Position numbers and translations under genes: made by a program
Part shown: positions 27,687 through 36,829 of the stretch, in pieces
Numbering within the stretch: the first letter of the stretch is position 1
Layout: every line of letters begins with the position of its first letter
DNA from: Tepidamorphaceae bacterium
Lineage (GTDB): Bacteria; Pseudomonadota; Alphaproteobacteria; Rhizobiales; JAKSCL01
Assembly (NCBI GenBank): GCA_028289445.1
Contig: JANQPO010000021.1
Coordinates: forward strand, 62,001 to 126,000
DNA: 64,000 nt
Reading direction: 5' to 3'
Notes under the pieces: generated by a model
The model's database searches: none
Seen by the model: only the letters and a program-made list of their open reading frames with translations
What the model was told of the DNA's origin: nothing

Positions 27687-28790
27687 CTAGAGCGCGTTTC
27701 CCGACTCGCGGTCGAACAGGTAAATGCGCCTGGTGTCGAAAAAGTATTTGCCGTCGCTCAAAAGGTTGGCTTCTGGCCCGACCTCAACGGCGGCGGTGAT
27801 GGCCTTGCCACCCACCTCGGCGGCCAGAAACTGGCTTGAGCCGATGTATTCGGCGACCTTCACGGCCAGATCGATGGGCGCGAAGTTGTCGTCAATCGCG
27901 TCGCCTGCGAAATGCTCGGGCCGCAAGCCAACGCTGATCTGGCGCGCTCCCGCCGCTGACGCGCGCTCCCGCAAGCGGTCTGGCAGCGGCAGTTTGAACC
28001 CCTGACCGGCCGCCGAAAGCGCACCGTTCTCTTCGCTCAGTTCCGCGTCCAGCAATGTCATGGACGGCGACCCGATGAAGGTCGCAACGAAGGTGTTGAC
28101 CGGATCGTTATAGACTTCCTTCGGCGTGCCCACCTGCTGAATGAGGCCGTCGCGCATGATGACAATGCGGTCGGCCATGGTCATGGCCTCGATCTGGTCG
28201 TGGGTGACGTAAATCATCGTGCGTCCGAGCTTCTGGTGCAGAAGCGCAAGCTCGGTGCGCATCGAGGCGCGCAACTTGGCGTCGAGGTTCGACAGGGGCT
28301 CGTCGAACAAGAAGCAATAGGCGTCGCGGACGACAGCGCGGCCCATGGCGACCCGTTGCCTTTGACCGCCGGACAGGTCGCGCGGTTTGCGCTCCAGATA
28401 AGGTGTGAGTTCCAGCATCTCGGCCGACCGTTGGACCCGGTCGGCGATCTCGGCCTTCGGCGTCCCGGCCAGGCGCAAGGCAAACGACATGTTTTCAGCA
28501 ACGTTCATATGCGGGTAGAGCGCGTAGGATTGAAACACCATCGCGATATCGCGTGCCTTGGGGCGTTCCCAGGTGACATCGCGTCCGGCGATCGAGATGC
28601 TGCCCTTGGTGACCTTCTCCAGGCCGGCAATCATCCGCAGCGTCGTGGACTTGCCGCAGCCGGAGGGGCCGACCAGGACGACGAACTCACCCTCGGCGAC
28701 GGAGAGATCGAGTTCTGGAATGACGGTGACGGGCCCGAACGCCTTCGTGACGCCTTCAAGTACGACCCCTGCGTTCATTCCGATCCCCAT
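27687..28790 (-). CDS. Sugar ABC transporter ATP-binding protein (MalK/UgpC type)
   Basis: The 367-residue ATPase has Walker A GPSGCGKST at 41-49, Q-loop VFQSYAL, signature LSGGQ at 139-143, Walker B CFLFDEP and the H-loop THDQIEAM, followed by the C-terminal OB-fold regulatory domain (ISVGLRPEHF). This is the CUT1 arrangement. It is first in the operon, 42 bases before the binding-protein gene, and a LacI-type operator lies about 43 bases upstream. The start at 28790 has AAGGAG nearby. Confidence 0.95.
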   Translation of the reverse strand: MGIGMNAGVVLEGVTKAFGPVTVIPELDLSVAEGEFVVLVGPSGCGKSTTLRMIAGLEKVTKGSISIAGRDVTWERPKARDIAMVFQSYALYPHMNVAENMSFALRLAGTPKAEIADRVQRSAEMLELTPYLERKPRDLSGGQRQRVAMGRAVVRDAYCFLFDEPLSNLDAKLRASMRTELALLHQKLGRTMIYVTHDQIEAMTMADRIVIMRDGLIQQVGTPKEVYNDPVNTFVATFIGSPSMTLLDAELSEENGALSAAGQGFKLPLPDRLRERASAAGARQISVGLRPEHFAGDAIDDNFAPIDLAVKVAEYIGSSQFLAAEVGGKAITAAVEVGPEANLLSDGKYFFDTRRIYLFDRESGNAL

Positions 28791-28832
28791 GCGGTTGTCT
28801 CCTTTCGCTCACTATAGACACGATAAATATCG

Positions 28833-28852
28833 TTGGTAAAGCGATTTACCAA
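28833..28852. promoter_or_regulatory. LacI-type operator 1 (ABC transporter/sulfatase operon)
   Basis: TTGGTAAAGCGATTTACCAA is an inverted repeat of TTGGTAAA with a GCGA centre, 43 bases before the ATPase start. The same GGTAAA/TTTACC site with a central CG occurs at 29990-30009 and 38009-38028. The central CG and 20-bp size fit LacI-family operators; the adjacent LacI-family gene is the likely binder. Confidence 0.75.
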
Positions 28853-28912
28853 CATCGGATGGAGGATTTTTTAGCACTGGCATCGGGTCAGCGTCGGCTG
28901 AGCAGCTTGCGA

Positions 28913-29920
28913 TCAACGGTTTGGCGTGGCGACGCTTCTTCGCTGGATCAGCGTTGGAGGGGGTGAGTCGACGGCCAAGAGCTGGGTGTCCGGCACCCCG
29001 TCTGAGACGAGTTGGATAGCCTTTTGTCCCATTTCAAAGAGCGGCATGGCGACGGTCGTCAGCGGCGCTTTAAGCACGTCGGCGAACGGCACGTCATGCA
29101 CGGCGACGATAGAAACATCATCGGGAATCTGGCGGCCCGCATCGCCGAGCGCCTTCATGGCGCCGATGGCACTCAAGACGTTGAAGCAGACAATCGCGGT
29201 CAGGTCGGGATTTCCACCCAGCAATCGCGAGCAGGCCTCGGTGCCCGCCTCGATTTCCGGAGCAGAGAAGACGACCGGACTGTCCCTTGGATCGATGCCG
29301 GCATCGCCAAGGGCGCGGCGGTAGCCGGCGAGGCGGCTTTCGGTGAAGCGCATGCCTTCGACGGTTGCCAGGCAGCCGATCCGCCGATGGCCGTGGTCCA
29401 GTAGATGCCGGGTTGCGGTGTCTGCCGCGGCTTCATCGGGCAGGCTGATCAGGCAGGCGTCAATGTCCAGGTCCGCCTGCAGGAGGATGGTTGGGATCTT
29501 TCGCGTCGCCGCCCGGGCCAGCACCAGATCCGACACCTCGCCGGCGCCTTGGATCACCAGTCCGTCGAGCGCGCCGCCACCGATCATCGCCGCCAGCCGG
29601 TTCGCACTTTCGGCGCCGGTGGCGGAATCGAACACCAGCAGCGCCTTGCCGTTTTGCGCCGCCGACGCCTGTGCGCCGCGCAGGATCTCGGCGTAAACCG
29701 GATTGGTCACGTCGTGGAGGATGACTGCGACCAGACCGGACTTCGAGGACCGCAAGGTCTGCGCCGCAATGTTGGGCGCATAATCCAGGTCTTTGATGGC
29801 CTTTTGAACGCGTGCTCTGGTCGCCTCGCTGACGCGCAGCGTCCTGTCCTCGTTGATCACGCGGGAGACGACAGCCGAAGAAACGCCAGCCGCCCGCGCG
29901 ATGTCTGCCAGTTTCGCCAT
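28913..29920 (-). CDS. LacI-family transcriptional regulator
   Basis: The 335-residue protein has an N-terminal helix-turn-helix (LADIARAAGVSSAVVSRVINED), the hinge helix (DLDYAPNIAAQTLRS) and a periplasmic-binding-protein-like effector domain (LVAVILHDVTNPVYAEIL, HGHRRIGCLA). It lies between the ABC-transporter operon and the divergent CoA-metabolism operon, and near-identical operators precede both and also the idonate-type operon. It is therefore the likely local repressor of all three. The inducer would be a pathway sugar or sugar acid. Confidence 0.93.
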   Translation of the reverse strand: MAKLADIARAAGVSSAVVSRVINEDRTLRVSEATRARVQKAIKDLDYAPNIAAQTLRSSKSGLVAVILHDVTNPVYAEILRGAQASAAQNGKALLVFDSATGAESANRLAAMIGGGALDGLVIQGAGEVSDLVLARAATRKIPTILLQADLDIDACLISLPDEAAADTATRHLLDHGHRRIGCLATVEGMRFTESRLAGYRRALGDAGIDPRDSPVVFSAPEIEAGTEACSRLLGGNPDLTAIVCFNVLSAIGAMKALGDAGRQIPDDVSIVAVHDVPFADVLKAPLTTVAMPLFEMGQKAIQLVSDGVPDTQLLAVDSPPPTLIQRRSVATPNR

Positions 29921-29959
29921 CGCTGGCTCTCCAGTTCTGGGGCATCAGCTAGCATGTCC

Positions 29960-30009
29960 TTGACAAACACTTCAATGTCGATTGAATGGATGGTAAAACG
30001 TATTACCAT
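29960..30009 (+). promoter_or_regulatory. Promoter region with LacI-type operator 2 (CoA-transferase operon and lacI)
   Basis: ATGGTAAAACGTATTACCAT at 29990-30009 is the second copy of the operator, with one symmetry mismatch. A consensus TTGACA lies at 29960-29965. The site is 58 bases before the CoA-transferase start and 69 bases before the divergent lacI start, so it can serve both and give autoregulation. Confidence 0.7.
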
Positions 30010-30067
30010 TGTGAAATTGTGAAATACCGCGCCGTTTGTACTGCGTGGGAGGAACGGGGACAGCAGA

Positions 30068-31261
30068 ATGGCGGAATCACAGACGCCCAACGCACTGGAT
30101 GGCATTCGCATTCTCGACTTCACGCAGATGATGCTCGGCCCCTTGTGCACGCAGACATTGGCGGACATGGGCGCCGATGTCTTGAAGATCGAGCGGCCCG
30201 GCAAGGGCGAGTGGATGCGCGGCATGCCGATGATCGGCGAGTTCGTCGGCGGGGACAGCGCGGCATTTCATTCGTTCAATCGCAACAAACGCTCCGTCAC
30301 AGTGGACCTGAAAAGCGAAGACGGGCGCGCGGCGCTGCTTGAGATGTCGAAAAAATGTGACGTGGTGGTGGAAAACTTCCGCTCCGGCGTCATGGACCGG
30401 TTGGGTCTCGGCTACGACGACTTCAAGGCGGTGAACCCGAAGATCATCTATGCGTCCGGTTCGGGCTGGGGCGCCGGCAGTCATCTGGCCGAAAAGGGGA
30501 TGCCCGGTCAGGATTTGCTGGTGCAGGCCATGAGCGGCGTGATGTTCAACACCGGCCGGGCCGGCGACCCGCCCACTGCCTGCGGCACGCCGATCGCCGA
30601 TTTCGCGGCGAGCCAGGCCTTGGCGATCGGCATCCTGGCCGCCCTGATTGCGCGGGACCGCCACGGTGTTGGGCAAAGGATCGAGACCAATCTTTATTCG
30701 GCAACGCTGAATGCGATGGGGCAGGAGAACTTCGCGGTGCTTAATCAGGGGATCGAACTGGAGCGGTCGAAGGCCGGCGTCGCCTCGTGCTGGAACGACG
30801 CGCCCTATGGCCCGCATCCAACCGCCGACGGATGGGTGGCGATTGCCATGTGCCCGCTGGAAAAACTGGGATCGCTCTTGGACGACGAGGGTCTTGCCGA
30901 ACTCGATCCTTGGGGTCAGCGCGATGAAACCAAGTTGAGAATCGATGAGGCCACGCAGAAGAAGACAACTGCCGAGATCATGGCGATTTTCGAGGCGGCA
31001 GACGTCTGGGCCGCGCCGATCCGAACGTCGAAGGATGTGATGGATGAGCTTGTCGATCGCGACTCATCCAGGATCGTGGAGATGGATCATCCAAAGGCCG
31101 GTAAGATCAAGGCGATCGCCAACCCGGTCTCCATGAGCGAGACGCCCGTTTCGGTGCGCTATGCGCCGCCGCAGGTCGGCGAGCACACGGATGAGGTTCT
31201 GACGGAAATGCTCGGCGCCGACCGCACGGAAACATTGCGCCGGTCGGGAGCGATCGGATGA
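30068..31261 (+). CDS. CaiB/BaiF-family (class III) CoA-transferase
   Basis: The 397-residue protein moves CoA from an acyl-CoA to a carboxylic acid. The family fold begins GIRILDFTQMMLGPLCTQTLADMGADVLKIE, and the catalytic Asp is Asp149 in MPGQDLLVQAMSG. The following NTGRAGDPP and FAASQALAIGILAAL blocks are typical. It is first of four overlapping genes for a CoA-ester route controlled by operator 2, so it probably activates a carboxylic acid intermediate. The substrate cannot be read from the sequence. Confidence 0.92.
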   Translation: MAESQTPNALDGIRILDFTQMMLGPLCTQTLADMGADVLKIERPGKGEWMRGMPMIGEFVGGDSAAFHSFNRNKRSVTVDLKSEDGRAALLEMSKKCDVVVENFRSGVMDRLGLGYDDFKAVNPKIIYASGSGWGAGSHLAEKGMPGQDLLVQAMSGVMFNTGRAGDPPTACGTPIADFAASQALAIGILAALIARDRHGVGQRIETNLYSATLNAMGQENFAVLNQGIELERSKAGVASCWNDAPYGPHPTADGWVAIAMCPLEKLGSLLDDEGLAELDPWGQRDETKLRIDEATQKKTTAEIMAIFEAADVWAAPIRTSKDVMDELVDRDSSRIVEMDHPKAGKIKAIANPVSMSETPVSVRYAPPQVGEHTDEVLTEMLGADRTETLRRSGAIG

Positions 31262-32052
31262 CGACGGAAAACCTGCACCCCAATCTCGTCCTGGAGCGGC
31301 GCGACGGCGTGGAAATTCTGCGCGTCGACCGTGAGGAGGCGCTTGGCGCGCTCAATTTCGAGATCATGTCGGCGCTCGGCGATTACGTGACTGCCCTGGT
31401 CGACAGGAAGGATGAGGTACGCGTCCTCATCCTCACGGGCACGGGACGCGGCTTCGTCGCGGGTGCGGATATCGGCGGGTATCATGGGGTCGGCCAGACG
31501 GTGTTCGACGATTTTCAGCGCCGGTCCAGGCGCACCTTCGACGCGATCGCGGCCTTGCCCCAAATCACAATTTGCGCGGTCAACGGCTATGCGCTGGGCG
31601 GCGGCTTCGAGTTGGCCATGTGCTGCGACTTTATTCTTGTGAACGAAAAGACCAAGCTGGGCTTGCCCGAAATCAAGCTTGGTCTCCTCCCCGGCGGCGG
31701 CGGGACACAGCGCCTGCCCCGCTTGGTGGGGCCGATGCGGGCTAAGGAAATTCTCCTGACCGGTCGTATGATCACCGCCGCCGAGGCGGTCGAATACGGC
31801 GCGGCGCTTGAGGCCTGCGCGCCGGACGATTTGATGCCGCGGGCGATGGAGCTTGCCGAAACGCTTGCCGGTCAGGCGCCGGTGGCGCTGCGTGAAGGCA
31901 AGCGCGTGATCGATGACGGTCTTGACACGGCACTGAGCGCCGGCCTGACCATGGAGCAGCGAGTGCTTGGCGGCCTGTTCGCCACCGAGGACGGCAAGGA
32001 AGGGATCGCCGCTTTCATGGAGAAGCGCGACCCACAGTTCAAAGGGCATTGA
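31258..32052 (+). CDS. Enoyl-CoA hydratase/isomerase family protein
   Basis: The 264-residue crotonase-fold enzyme has the oxyanion-hole segments GFVAGADIGGYHG and YALGGGFELAMCCDF. Both glutamates needed for water addition in classical hydratases appear conserved (in GGGFELAM and in LPEIKLGLLPGGGGTQRL), so hydration of an enoyl-CoA is plausible. Its ATG overlaps the CoA-transferase stop (ATGA). Next come a hydrolase and a 3-hydroxyacyl-CoA dehydrogenase, consistent with a short beta-oxidation-like sequence. Confidence 0.9.
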   Translation: MTTENLHPNLVLERRDGVEILRVDREEALGALNFEIMSALGDYVTALVDRKDEVRVLILTGTGRGFVAGADIGGYHGVGQTVFDDFQRRSRRTFDAIAALPQITICAVNGYALGGGFELAMCCDFILVNEKTKLGLPEIKLGLLPGGGGTQRLPRLVGPMRAKEILLTGRMITAAEAVEYGAALEACAPDDLMPRAMELAETLAGQAPVALREGKRVIDDGLDTALSAGLTMEQRVLGGLFATEDGKEGIAAFMEKRDPQFKGH

Positions 32053-32063
32053 GGACCATCGAC

Positions 32064-33014
32064 ATGCAGCATTCCGTCATCAGCTATCATTCGGGCCCGT
32101 TTGCGACCGTGTCGATGGGCTTGCCCGGCGATCACGAAGGCAAAACCGCCACGCGCGTCTTCTTCGTGCGCGGCGCCGACCGGATCGCGCTGATCGACAG
32201 CGGTCTTTTTGGCGGACTGCCAGCGCTGGAGCAGGCCTTTGAGGAACTGAAGATCGCGCGCGGAGACCTGGACCTTTTGCTTTTGACCCACGAGCACATG
32301 GACCATGTCGGCAACAATGGCTGGCTGAAGGCTGAGACCGGCTGCACGATCATGGGTCATCCGGGCCGCGCCGATCGTGTCGCCGACAATATGCTGAACG
32401 CCAAGGCGATCGTTCATGCCTTCCCCGAAGGCGAGCATTTCGATCTCAACACCGAATACCTGGACTGGATGGGCCCGACCGAGGGGCCGATCGATGATTT
32501 CGTCCGTGACGGCGATGAGATCGATCTGGGTGGCGGGGTCGTCTTGGAAGTCGTCGAGGTGTTGGGGCATTCAATGGCCGAGATCGGCTTTTTCGAGCGC
32601 TCGACGCGCACGCTGATCATTGCCGATCCGCTGTTGCCGCCGTTCAACCCGGTGCTCTATCTCTATGAAGACCCAAGTGTCATGCGTGCCACGTTTGACA
32701 AGATCGAGCGCTTCTTGAAGGAGCGCGATGTGCAAGCCGTCCTTTTCGCCCATGACGAGGTCAAGACGGCGGCCGAGACAATCGAGCTTGTCAATGACTG
32801 CCGCCGGCGCGTCGATCAGGTTGAGGCGTCGATGGTCACACACATCAAGGCCAATCCTGGGATCACCTTCGCCGATCTGCGCGACAAGTGCTGTGACGAT
32901 CAAAACATGGTGCGCGAGTGGCGCGCGCTGGTGTCGATTGATGCGAGCCTGAAGAACTTCTCCGAAAAAGGCTTGATCGAGAAGCGCGGAGACGGGTGGC
33001 ACTATGTCGGTTGA
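32064..33014 (+). CDS. Metallo-beta-lactamase-fold hydrolase
   Basis: The 316-residue protein has the dinuclear metal motif THEHMDHVGNNG (His-x-His-x-Asp-His), a later EVLGHSMAEIGFF (third ligand region) and an extended helical C-terminus (about residues 215-316) that resembles the winged-helix-like tail of LACTB2-type proteins. In this operon it could hydrolyse a CoA thioester or lactone. A TTG at 32049 overlaps the previous gene, but the ATG at 32064 with a GAGG box is more likely. It overlaps the next gene by 11 bases. Confidence 0.85.
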   Translation: MQHSVISYHSGPFATVSMGLPGDHEGKTATRVFFVRGADRIALIDSGLFGGLPALEQAFEELKIARGDLDLLLLTHEHMDHVGNNGWLKAETGCTIMGHPGRADRVADNMLNAKAIVHAFPEGEHFDLNTEYLDWMGPTEGPIDDFVRDGDEIDLGGGVVLEVVEVLGHSMAEIGFFERSTRTLIIADPLLPPFNPVLYLYEDPSVMRATFDKIERFLKERDVQAVLFAHDEVKTAAETIELVNDCRRRVDQVEASMVTHIKANPGITFADLRDKCCDDQNMVREWRALVSIDASLKNFSEKGLIEKRGDGWHYVG

Positions 33015-33957
33015 CCTGCCGGCCTGTGCCGTCCTTGGCACGGGCACGATGGGGGCGCAGATTGCGCTCTCATTGGCGCTGGGTGGCGCGACGGTCACGC
33101 TCTGGGGACGGCGCGAAGAGACCCTTGAACCGGCATTGGAGCGTTGCGTTGCGGGGTTTCTCTTTCTGTCGGAACACGACCTTGTCGAGCGTGAACAACG
33201 AGACGCCGTCCTTGCGCGCATCGTAACCGATCCCGCCATCGAAAGCGCCGTCGCGGGCCGGGGTTTCGTGATCGAGGCCGTGGCGGAAGACTTGCAAGTC
33301 AAACAGGCTTTGTTGGCGACTGCCGAAGCCGCCGCCACAACCGATACCATATTGTCGTCGACCACATCGGCGATCAGTGCGACGGCGATCCAATCAGCAT
33401 TGGCGCGGCCGGAGCGGTTCTGCATCGCTCATTATGCGCAGCCCGCCCATCTGGTCGAACTGGTCGAGGTCGTGCCGGGCGAGGCGACGGATCGAAGCGT
33501 CACCGACGCAACGACGGACCTTTTGACGCGAACCGGGAAGACACCGGTTCTGTGTCCCGACATTCCGGGCTTTCTTTGGGCGCGTATTCAGCACGCGGTG
33601 TTGCGCGAGTTCGCCAGCCTGGTCGGCGCGGGGCGTGTGACCCCGGAGGCATGCGACACCGTTTTAAAGGTGGGCTACGCGTCGCGTTTGCCGGCGATGG
33701 GTGCGTTCGAACATGCGGATCTTGCTGGCCTCGACCTGATCAACAGCGATGCGGCCAAGGCGGTGTGGGCCGATCTCTCGAACGTCACGGACCCGGCACA
33801 AACGCCGGTGGGTGCGCTCCACGATCAAGGCCATCTCGGCATGAAATCGGGCAAGGGTTTTTATGATTGGACCAAGCGCGATCCGGAGCTGTTTAAGCGG
33901 CGCCGGGACGAAGAGATCGTGAGGCGGGTGAAGATCAACCGCGGCGCCAGCACCTAG
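33004..33957 (+). CDS. 3-hydroxyacyl-CoA dehydrogenase family protein
   Basis: The 317-residue NAD-dependent enzyme has an N-terminal Rossmann motif (AVLGTGTMGAQIALSLALGG), VIEAVAEDLQVKQ, the catalytic-His region CIAHYAQPAHLVELVEVVPG and a C-terminal helical domain (HAVLREFASLVGAG, then GFYDWTKRDPE). It has the length of a single-domain HbdA-like enzyme. It closes the four-gene CoA operon and converges on the kinase gene across an inverted repeat. The expected reaction is oxidation of a 3-hydroxyacyl-CoA. Confidence 0.9.
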   Translation: MSVDLPACAVLGTGTMGAQIALSLALGGATVTLWGRREETLEPALERCVAGFLFLSEHDLVEREQRDAVLARIVTDPAIESAVAGRGFVIEAVAEDLQVKQALLATAEAAATTDTILSSTTSAISATAIQSALARPERFCIAHYAQPAHLVELVEVVPGEATDRSVTDATTDLLTRTGKTPVLCPDIPGFLWARIQHAVLREFASLVGAGRVTPEACDTVLKVGYASRLPAMGAFEHADLAGLDLINSDAAKAVWADLSNVTDPAQTPVGALHDQGHLGMKSGKGFYDWTKRDPELFKRRRDEEIVRRVKINRGAST

Positions 33958-33993
33958 ACCGGAATGGGCTCAAATAGATCATTGCTCTCATTC

Positions 33994-34130
33994 GTCATCC
34001 CGGGCTCGGTGCAGCACCTTGATGATGCGCCGCAGAACCGGGACCGCATTGTCAACAACACGGGTGCCATACATCGAACGATCCCGGATCAGCACCACGG
34101 CATGTCATGCCGCAGCGCATCCGGGATGAC
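33994..34130. repeat. Intergenic inverted-repeat element (137 bp)
   Basis: GTCATCCCGG at 33994-34003 and CCGGGATGAC at 34121-34130 are perfect inverted ends, with further partly symmetric sequence inside (GATCCCGGATC near 34080). The element sits between convergent genes and encodes nothing. GTCATCCCGG-type ends are common in dispersed alphaproteobacterial intergenic repeats. A function as transcription stop or as a mobile miniature element is possible. Confidence 0.6.
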
Positions 34131-34167
34131 ACAAGAGTTAGGTGAGCAGAGCTAATCCCATTCCGTT

Positions 34168-35088
34168 CTAGAATGGGAGTTCGGCTCTCGGCGGGATGGG
34201 GTCGACCGCGCCCATGCCGGCCACGGTTCTGGACGCAACGACAGCCGCCCGCCTCGCGGCTTCCACCGCATCTTCCGTCTCCAACAGATAAGCCAGGAAC
34301 GCGCCGGTGAAGCTGTCGCCAGCGCCGGTCGAATCGACCGCCTGAGCCGGTTCGGCGGCGATCGCGTGGTGATGTTCGCCCTTCGCCAGCAACGCGCCGT
34401 CCTCGCCCCGTTTCAAGACAACCGTATCAGGGCCAAAGCTTTGGACGCGTTCGACGATTTCGCCCGGCTTGGAGAGGTCGAACAACTGGCGTGCCTCGTC
34501 ATCGCTGGGCAGCACGATGTCCGCTAGGGGCAGGAACGCCGAGATGGTCGCTTTCGCGTCCTCCAGCGTCCACAGATTGAGGCGCAGATTGGTGTCGTAG
34601 GAGACAAGCGTATCATTCGCCTTGGCGATTTCCGCCGCGCGGGCCACCGCATCCCGCATGGACGGGCTGATCGCCTGGCTCAGCGCTGACACATGCAGGA
34701 CCCTGGCTTTCGCGATCGCCTTCTCCGGCACGTCGTCGGGGCCGAAGAGGCTGGCGGCCGATCCGCGACGCGCATAGGAGAACCGGCGACCGCTTGGATG
34801 AGGTTGAACGAAGTAGACGCCGGTCGGGTCCTGCGGGCGGACGTTGACCGTGTCGGTGTTCACATCCTCGCGCGCCCAAAGGTCCAGCAGTTCATCGCCG
34901 AACGGGTCGCCGCCGACGGCCGAAACATAGCCGGTCCTTGCGCCTTGACGCGCGGCGGCGATCACCACATTGGACGTGTCGCCACCGAACCCCTGGCGAT
35001 AGGCGGGGCGACCGTCGATGTCTTCGGGCAGTTGGACGAACTCGATCAGAGCCTCGCCGAGCGCCAGGATATCGACCGATTCCATCAT
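34168..35088 (-). CDS. PfkB-family sugar kinase, 2-keto-3-deoxygluconate-kinase-like
   Basis: The 306-residue ribokinase-fold enzyme has the N-terminal GEALIEFVQ, GGDTSNVVIAAARQG, and the C-terminal PfkB signature DSTGAGDSFTGAFLAYL with catalytic Asp in GAGD. The N-terminal pattern and neighbours (idonate and gluconate dehydrogenases) point to 2-keto-3-deoxygluconate as substrate. The start overlaps the preceding dehydrogenase stop; tandem ATG codons at 35088 and 35085 leave the exact start open. It is last in the operator-3 operon. Confidence 0.82.
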   Translation of the reverse strand: MMESVDILALGEALIEFVQLPEDIDGRPAYRQGFGGDTSNVVIAAARQGARTGYVSAVGGDPFGDELLDLWAREDVNTDTVNVRPQDPTGVYFVQPHPSGRRFSYARRGSAASLFGPDDVPEKAIAKARVLHVSALSQAISPSMRDAVARAAEIAKANDTLVSYDTNLRLNLWTLEDAKATISAFLPLADIVLPSDDEARQLFDLSKPGEIVERVQSFGPDTVVLKRGEDGALLAKGEHHHAIAAEPAQAVDSTGAGDSFTGAFLAYLLETEDAVEAARRAAVVASRTVAGMGAVDPIPPRAELPF

Positions 35089-36110
35089 TGCGGCTTGATT
35101 AGCACTTTTCCGACCGCATGACCGTCGGCCATCATCTCGCAAGCCGCCTGGGTCTCGCTGACCGGAAACCGTGCCGCTGTGATGGCCTCGAAGTCGACCG
35201 TGCCGGATTCGATCAGCGCTACGGCGTCGGCGAACTCGCCGGTGAAGAGGATCGAACCGACGGACGTGACTTCCTTCAAGGCATTTAGATGCAGATTGAT
35301 GGGGACCTCGGAGGGCTGGATGAGCGAAAGAACCGAGATCGTGCCTTGTTTGCGCACGGCATCCAATGCCTGATTGTAGCCATGCGGCGAGCCGCTGGCC
35401 TCAATCACGATGTCGTATACCTCTTTAAGATTATTCATATCATTTCGAGCGGCTATGAAGCCATCCGAGGCGCCAACCGCGCGCGCGGCTTCAATCGCCG
35501 GTGCCCGCAGATCGGTGACGTGCACGGTCGCACCCTTGGCCACTGCGCCGACGGTCGCCAAGAGACCCATCGGCCCGCATCCGGTGATAAGCACACTGTC
35601 GTTGGCCGTCACGCCGGCGCGATTGACCGAATGGAGCGCACACGCCAGCGGTTCGGCGAAGGTCAGATGATCCGGCGCGACGGCGTCCGAGACCCCATGA
35701 CAGCAGCGGGCGGGGAAGTCGAAGATGTCGCGGAAGAAGCCATCGATGTGCGGTTTCGTCGTGGCGGAGCCCGGAAAGCGCTTGGTGGGGCACATGTTGA
35801 TGTCGCCGGCGCGGCATTTCTCGCATTCGCCGCATGGGATCAGCGGATTGATGGCGACAAGCTGACCTTTCTCGAACCCGCAGCCGTTCGGGTCTTCCAC
35901 ATAGGCACAGGCTTCGTGCCCGAGGGTGACCGGATAATCGAGGACGAAACCGGCATTGGCGAAGTGCCGGAAGTAATGCATGTCGGTACCGCAAATGCTG
36001 GCGGTGGCCAGCCGTAGGCGGATGTGGTCCGAGGCGATCCCGTCCGGCATCTCGGCATGCCGGACCTCGATCTTCCGCGCGGCCGTCAGCAGCGATTGCG
36101 TGTACGCCAT
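35085..36110 (-). CDS. Zinc-dependent alcohol dehydrogenase, L-idonate-5-dehydrogenase-like
   Basis: The 341-residue medium-chain dehydrogenase has catalytic zinc ligands Cys40, His65 and Glu66 (LGHE), four structural-zinc Cys at 93, 96, 99 and 107 (CGECEKC...C) and a Rossmann motif (ITGCGPMGLLATVGA). The pattern and length fit the sorbitol/L-idonate dehydrogenase group. The neighbouring gluconate-5-dehydrogenase-like SDR supports idonate to 5-ketogluconate to gluconate, or a similar sugar-acid pair. Its ribosome-binding site is weak; it starts 2 bases after the SDR stop, so it relies on coupling. Confidence 0.82.
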   Translation of the reverse strand: MAYTQSLLTAARKIEVRHAEMPDGIASDHIRLRLATASICGTDMHYFRHFANAGFVLDYPVTLGHEACAYVEDPNGCGFEKGQLVAINPLIPCGECEKCRAGDINMCPTKRFPGSATTKPHIDGFFRDIFDFPARCCHGVSDAVAPDHLTFAEPLACALHSVNRAGVTANDSVLITGCGPMGLLATVGAVAKGATVHVTDLRAPAIEAARAVGASDGFIAARNDMNNLKEVYDIVIEASGSPHGYNQALDAVRKQGTISVLSLIQPSEVPINLHLNALKEVTSVGSILFTGEFADAVALIESGTVDFEAITAARFPVSETQAACEMMADGHAVGKVLIKPQ

Positions 36111-36112
36111 GG

Positions 36113-36829
36113 CTAGAACCCGACGGCGTAACCGCCATCGACGGGCAGGGCGACGCCGTTCACATAGGCCGCCTGATCGCTCGCCAGATAAAAGACGGCG
36201 TTCGCGACGTCTTCCGGCAACCCGAACGTGCCGGACGGGATACGGGCTTCGATCTTGTCCCGCCGCGCCGGGTCTTTCTCCAGTACGGCGCGGGTCATAT
36301 CGGTGTCGATGAAGCCGGGGCAAACCGCGTTGCAGCGAATGCCGAACCGTGCCGCATCGACGGCGACCGAGCGGGTCAAGCCGACGACGGCGGTCTTGGC
36401 GGTGACATAGGCCGCAGCCGACGGAAGAGCCATCAGGCCGCCCATGGACGAGATATTGACGATGGCGCCGCCTTGCTCCTTTTGCAGATCCACATAACGG
36501 CCGCAGGCCGCGAACATCGCCCGAACGTTGAGATCGATCACGCGCGCGAACTCTTCAGCGTCCACATCCCAGACCGGCTTTTTGAGGTGCATGCCGGCAT
36601 TGTTGACCAACACGTCGATCGCGCCGGTCTCCGCATGGACAGTGGACAGATAGTCCGCGTTTTTGTCCTCTGCGATGTCCACCTGGTGAAGCCGGACCTG
36701 ATCCCCAAGCTTTGCGATGTCGCCGTCGCTGCGGGCGACGACGTGAACCCGATAGCCGGCAGCCAGAAATCGAGCCGATTGCGCCAGCCCAAGTCCCTTG
36801 TTGCCGCCGGTGATGATCGCTGTTTTCAT
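36113..36829 (-). CDS. Short-chain dehydrogenase, gluconate-5-dehydrogenase-like
   Basis: The 238-residue classical SDR has TGGNKGLGLAQSARFL, VNNAGMH, and the catalytic Ser (NISSMGG), Tyr and Lys (YVTAKTA). VARSDGD after the second strand points to NADP. With the idonate-type dehydrogenase beside it, reduction of a keto sugar acid is a reasonable role. Its start overlaps the stop of the binding-protein-like gene by four bases. Confidence 0.85.
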   Translation of the reverse strand: MKTAIITGGNKGLGLAQSARFLAAGYRVHVVARSDGDIAKLGDQVRLHQVDIAEDKNADYLSTVHAETGAIDVLVNNAGMHLKKPVWDVDAEEFARVIDLNVRAMFAACGRYVDLQKEQGGAIVNISSMGGLMALPSAAAYVTAKTAVVGLTRSVAVDAARFGIRCNAVCPGFIDTDMTRAVLEKDPARRDKIEARIPSGTFGLPEDVANAVFYLASDQAAYVNGVALPVDGGYAVGF

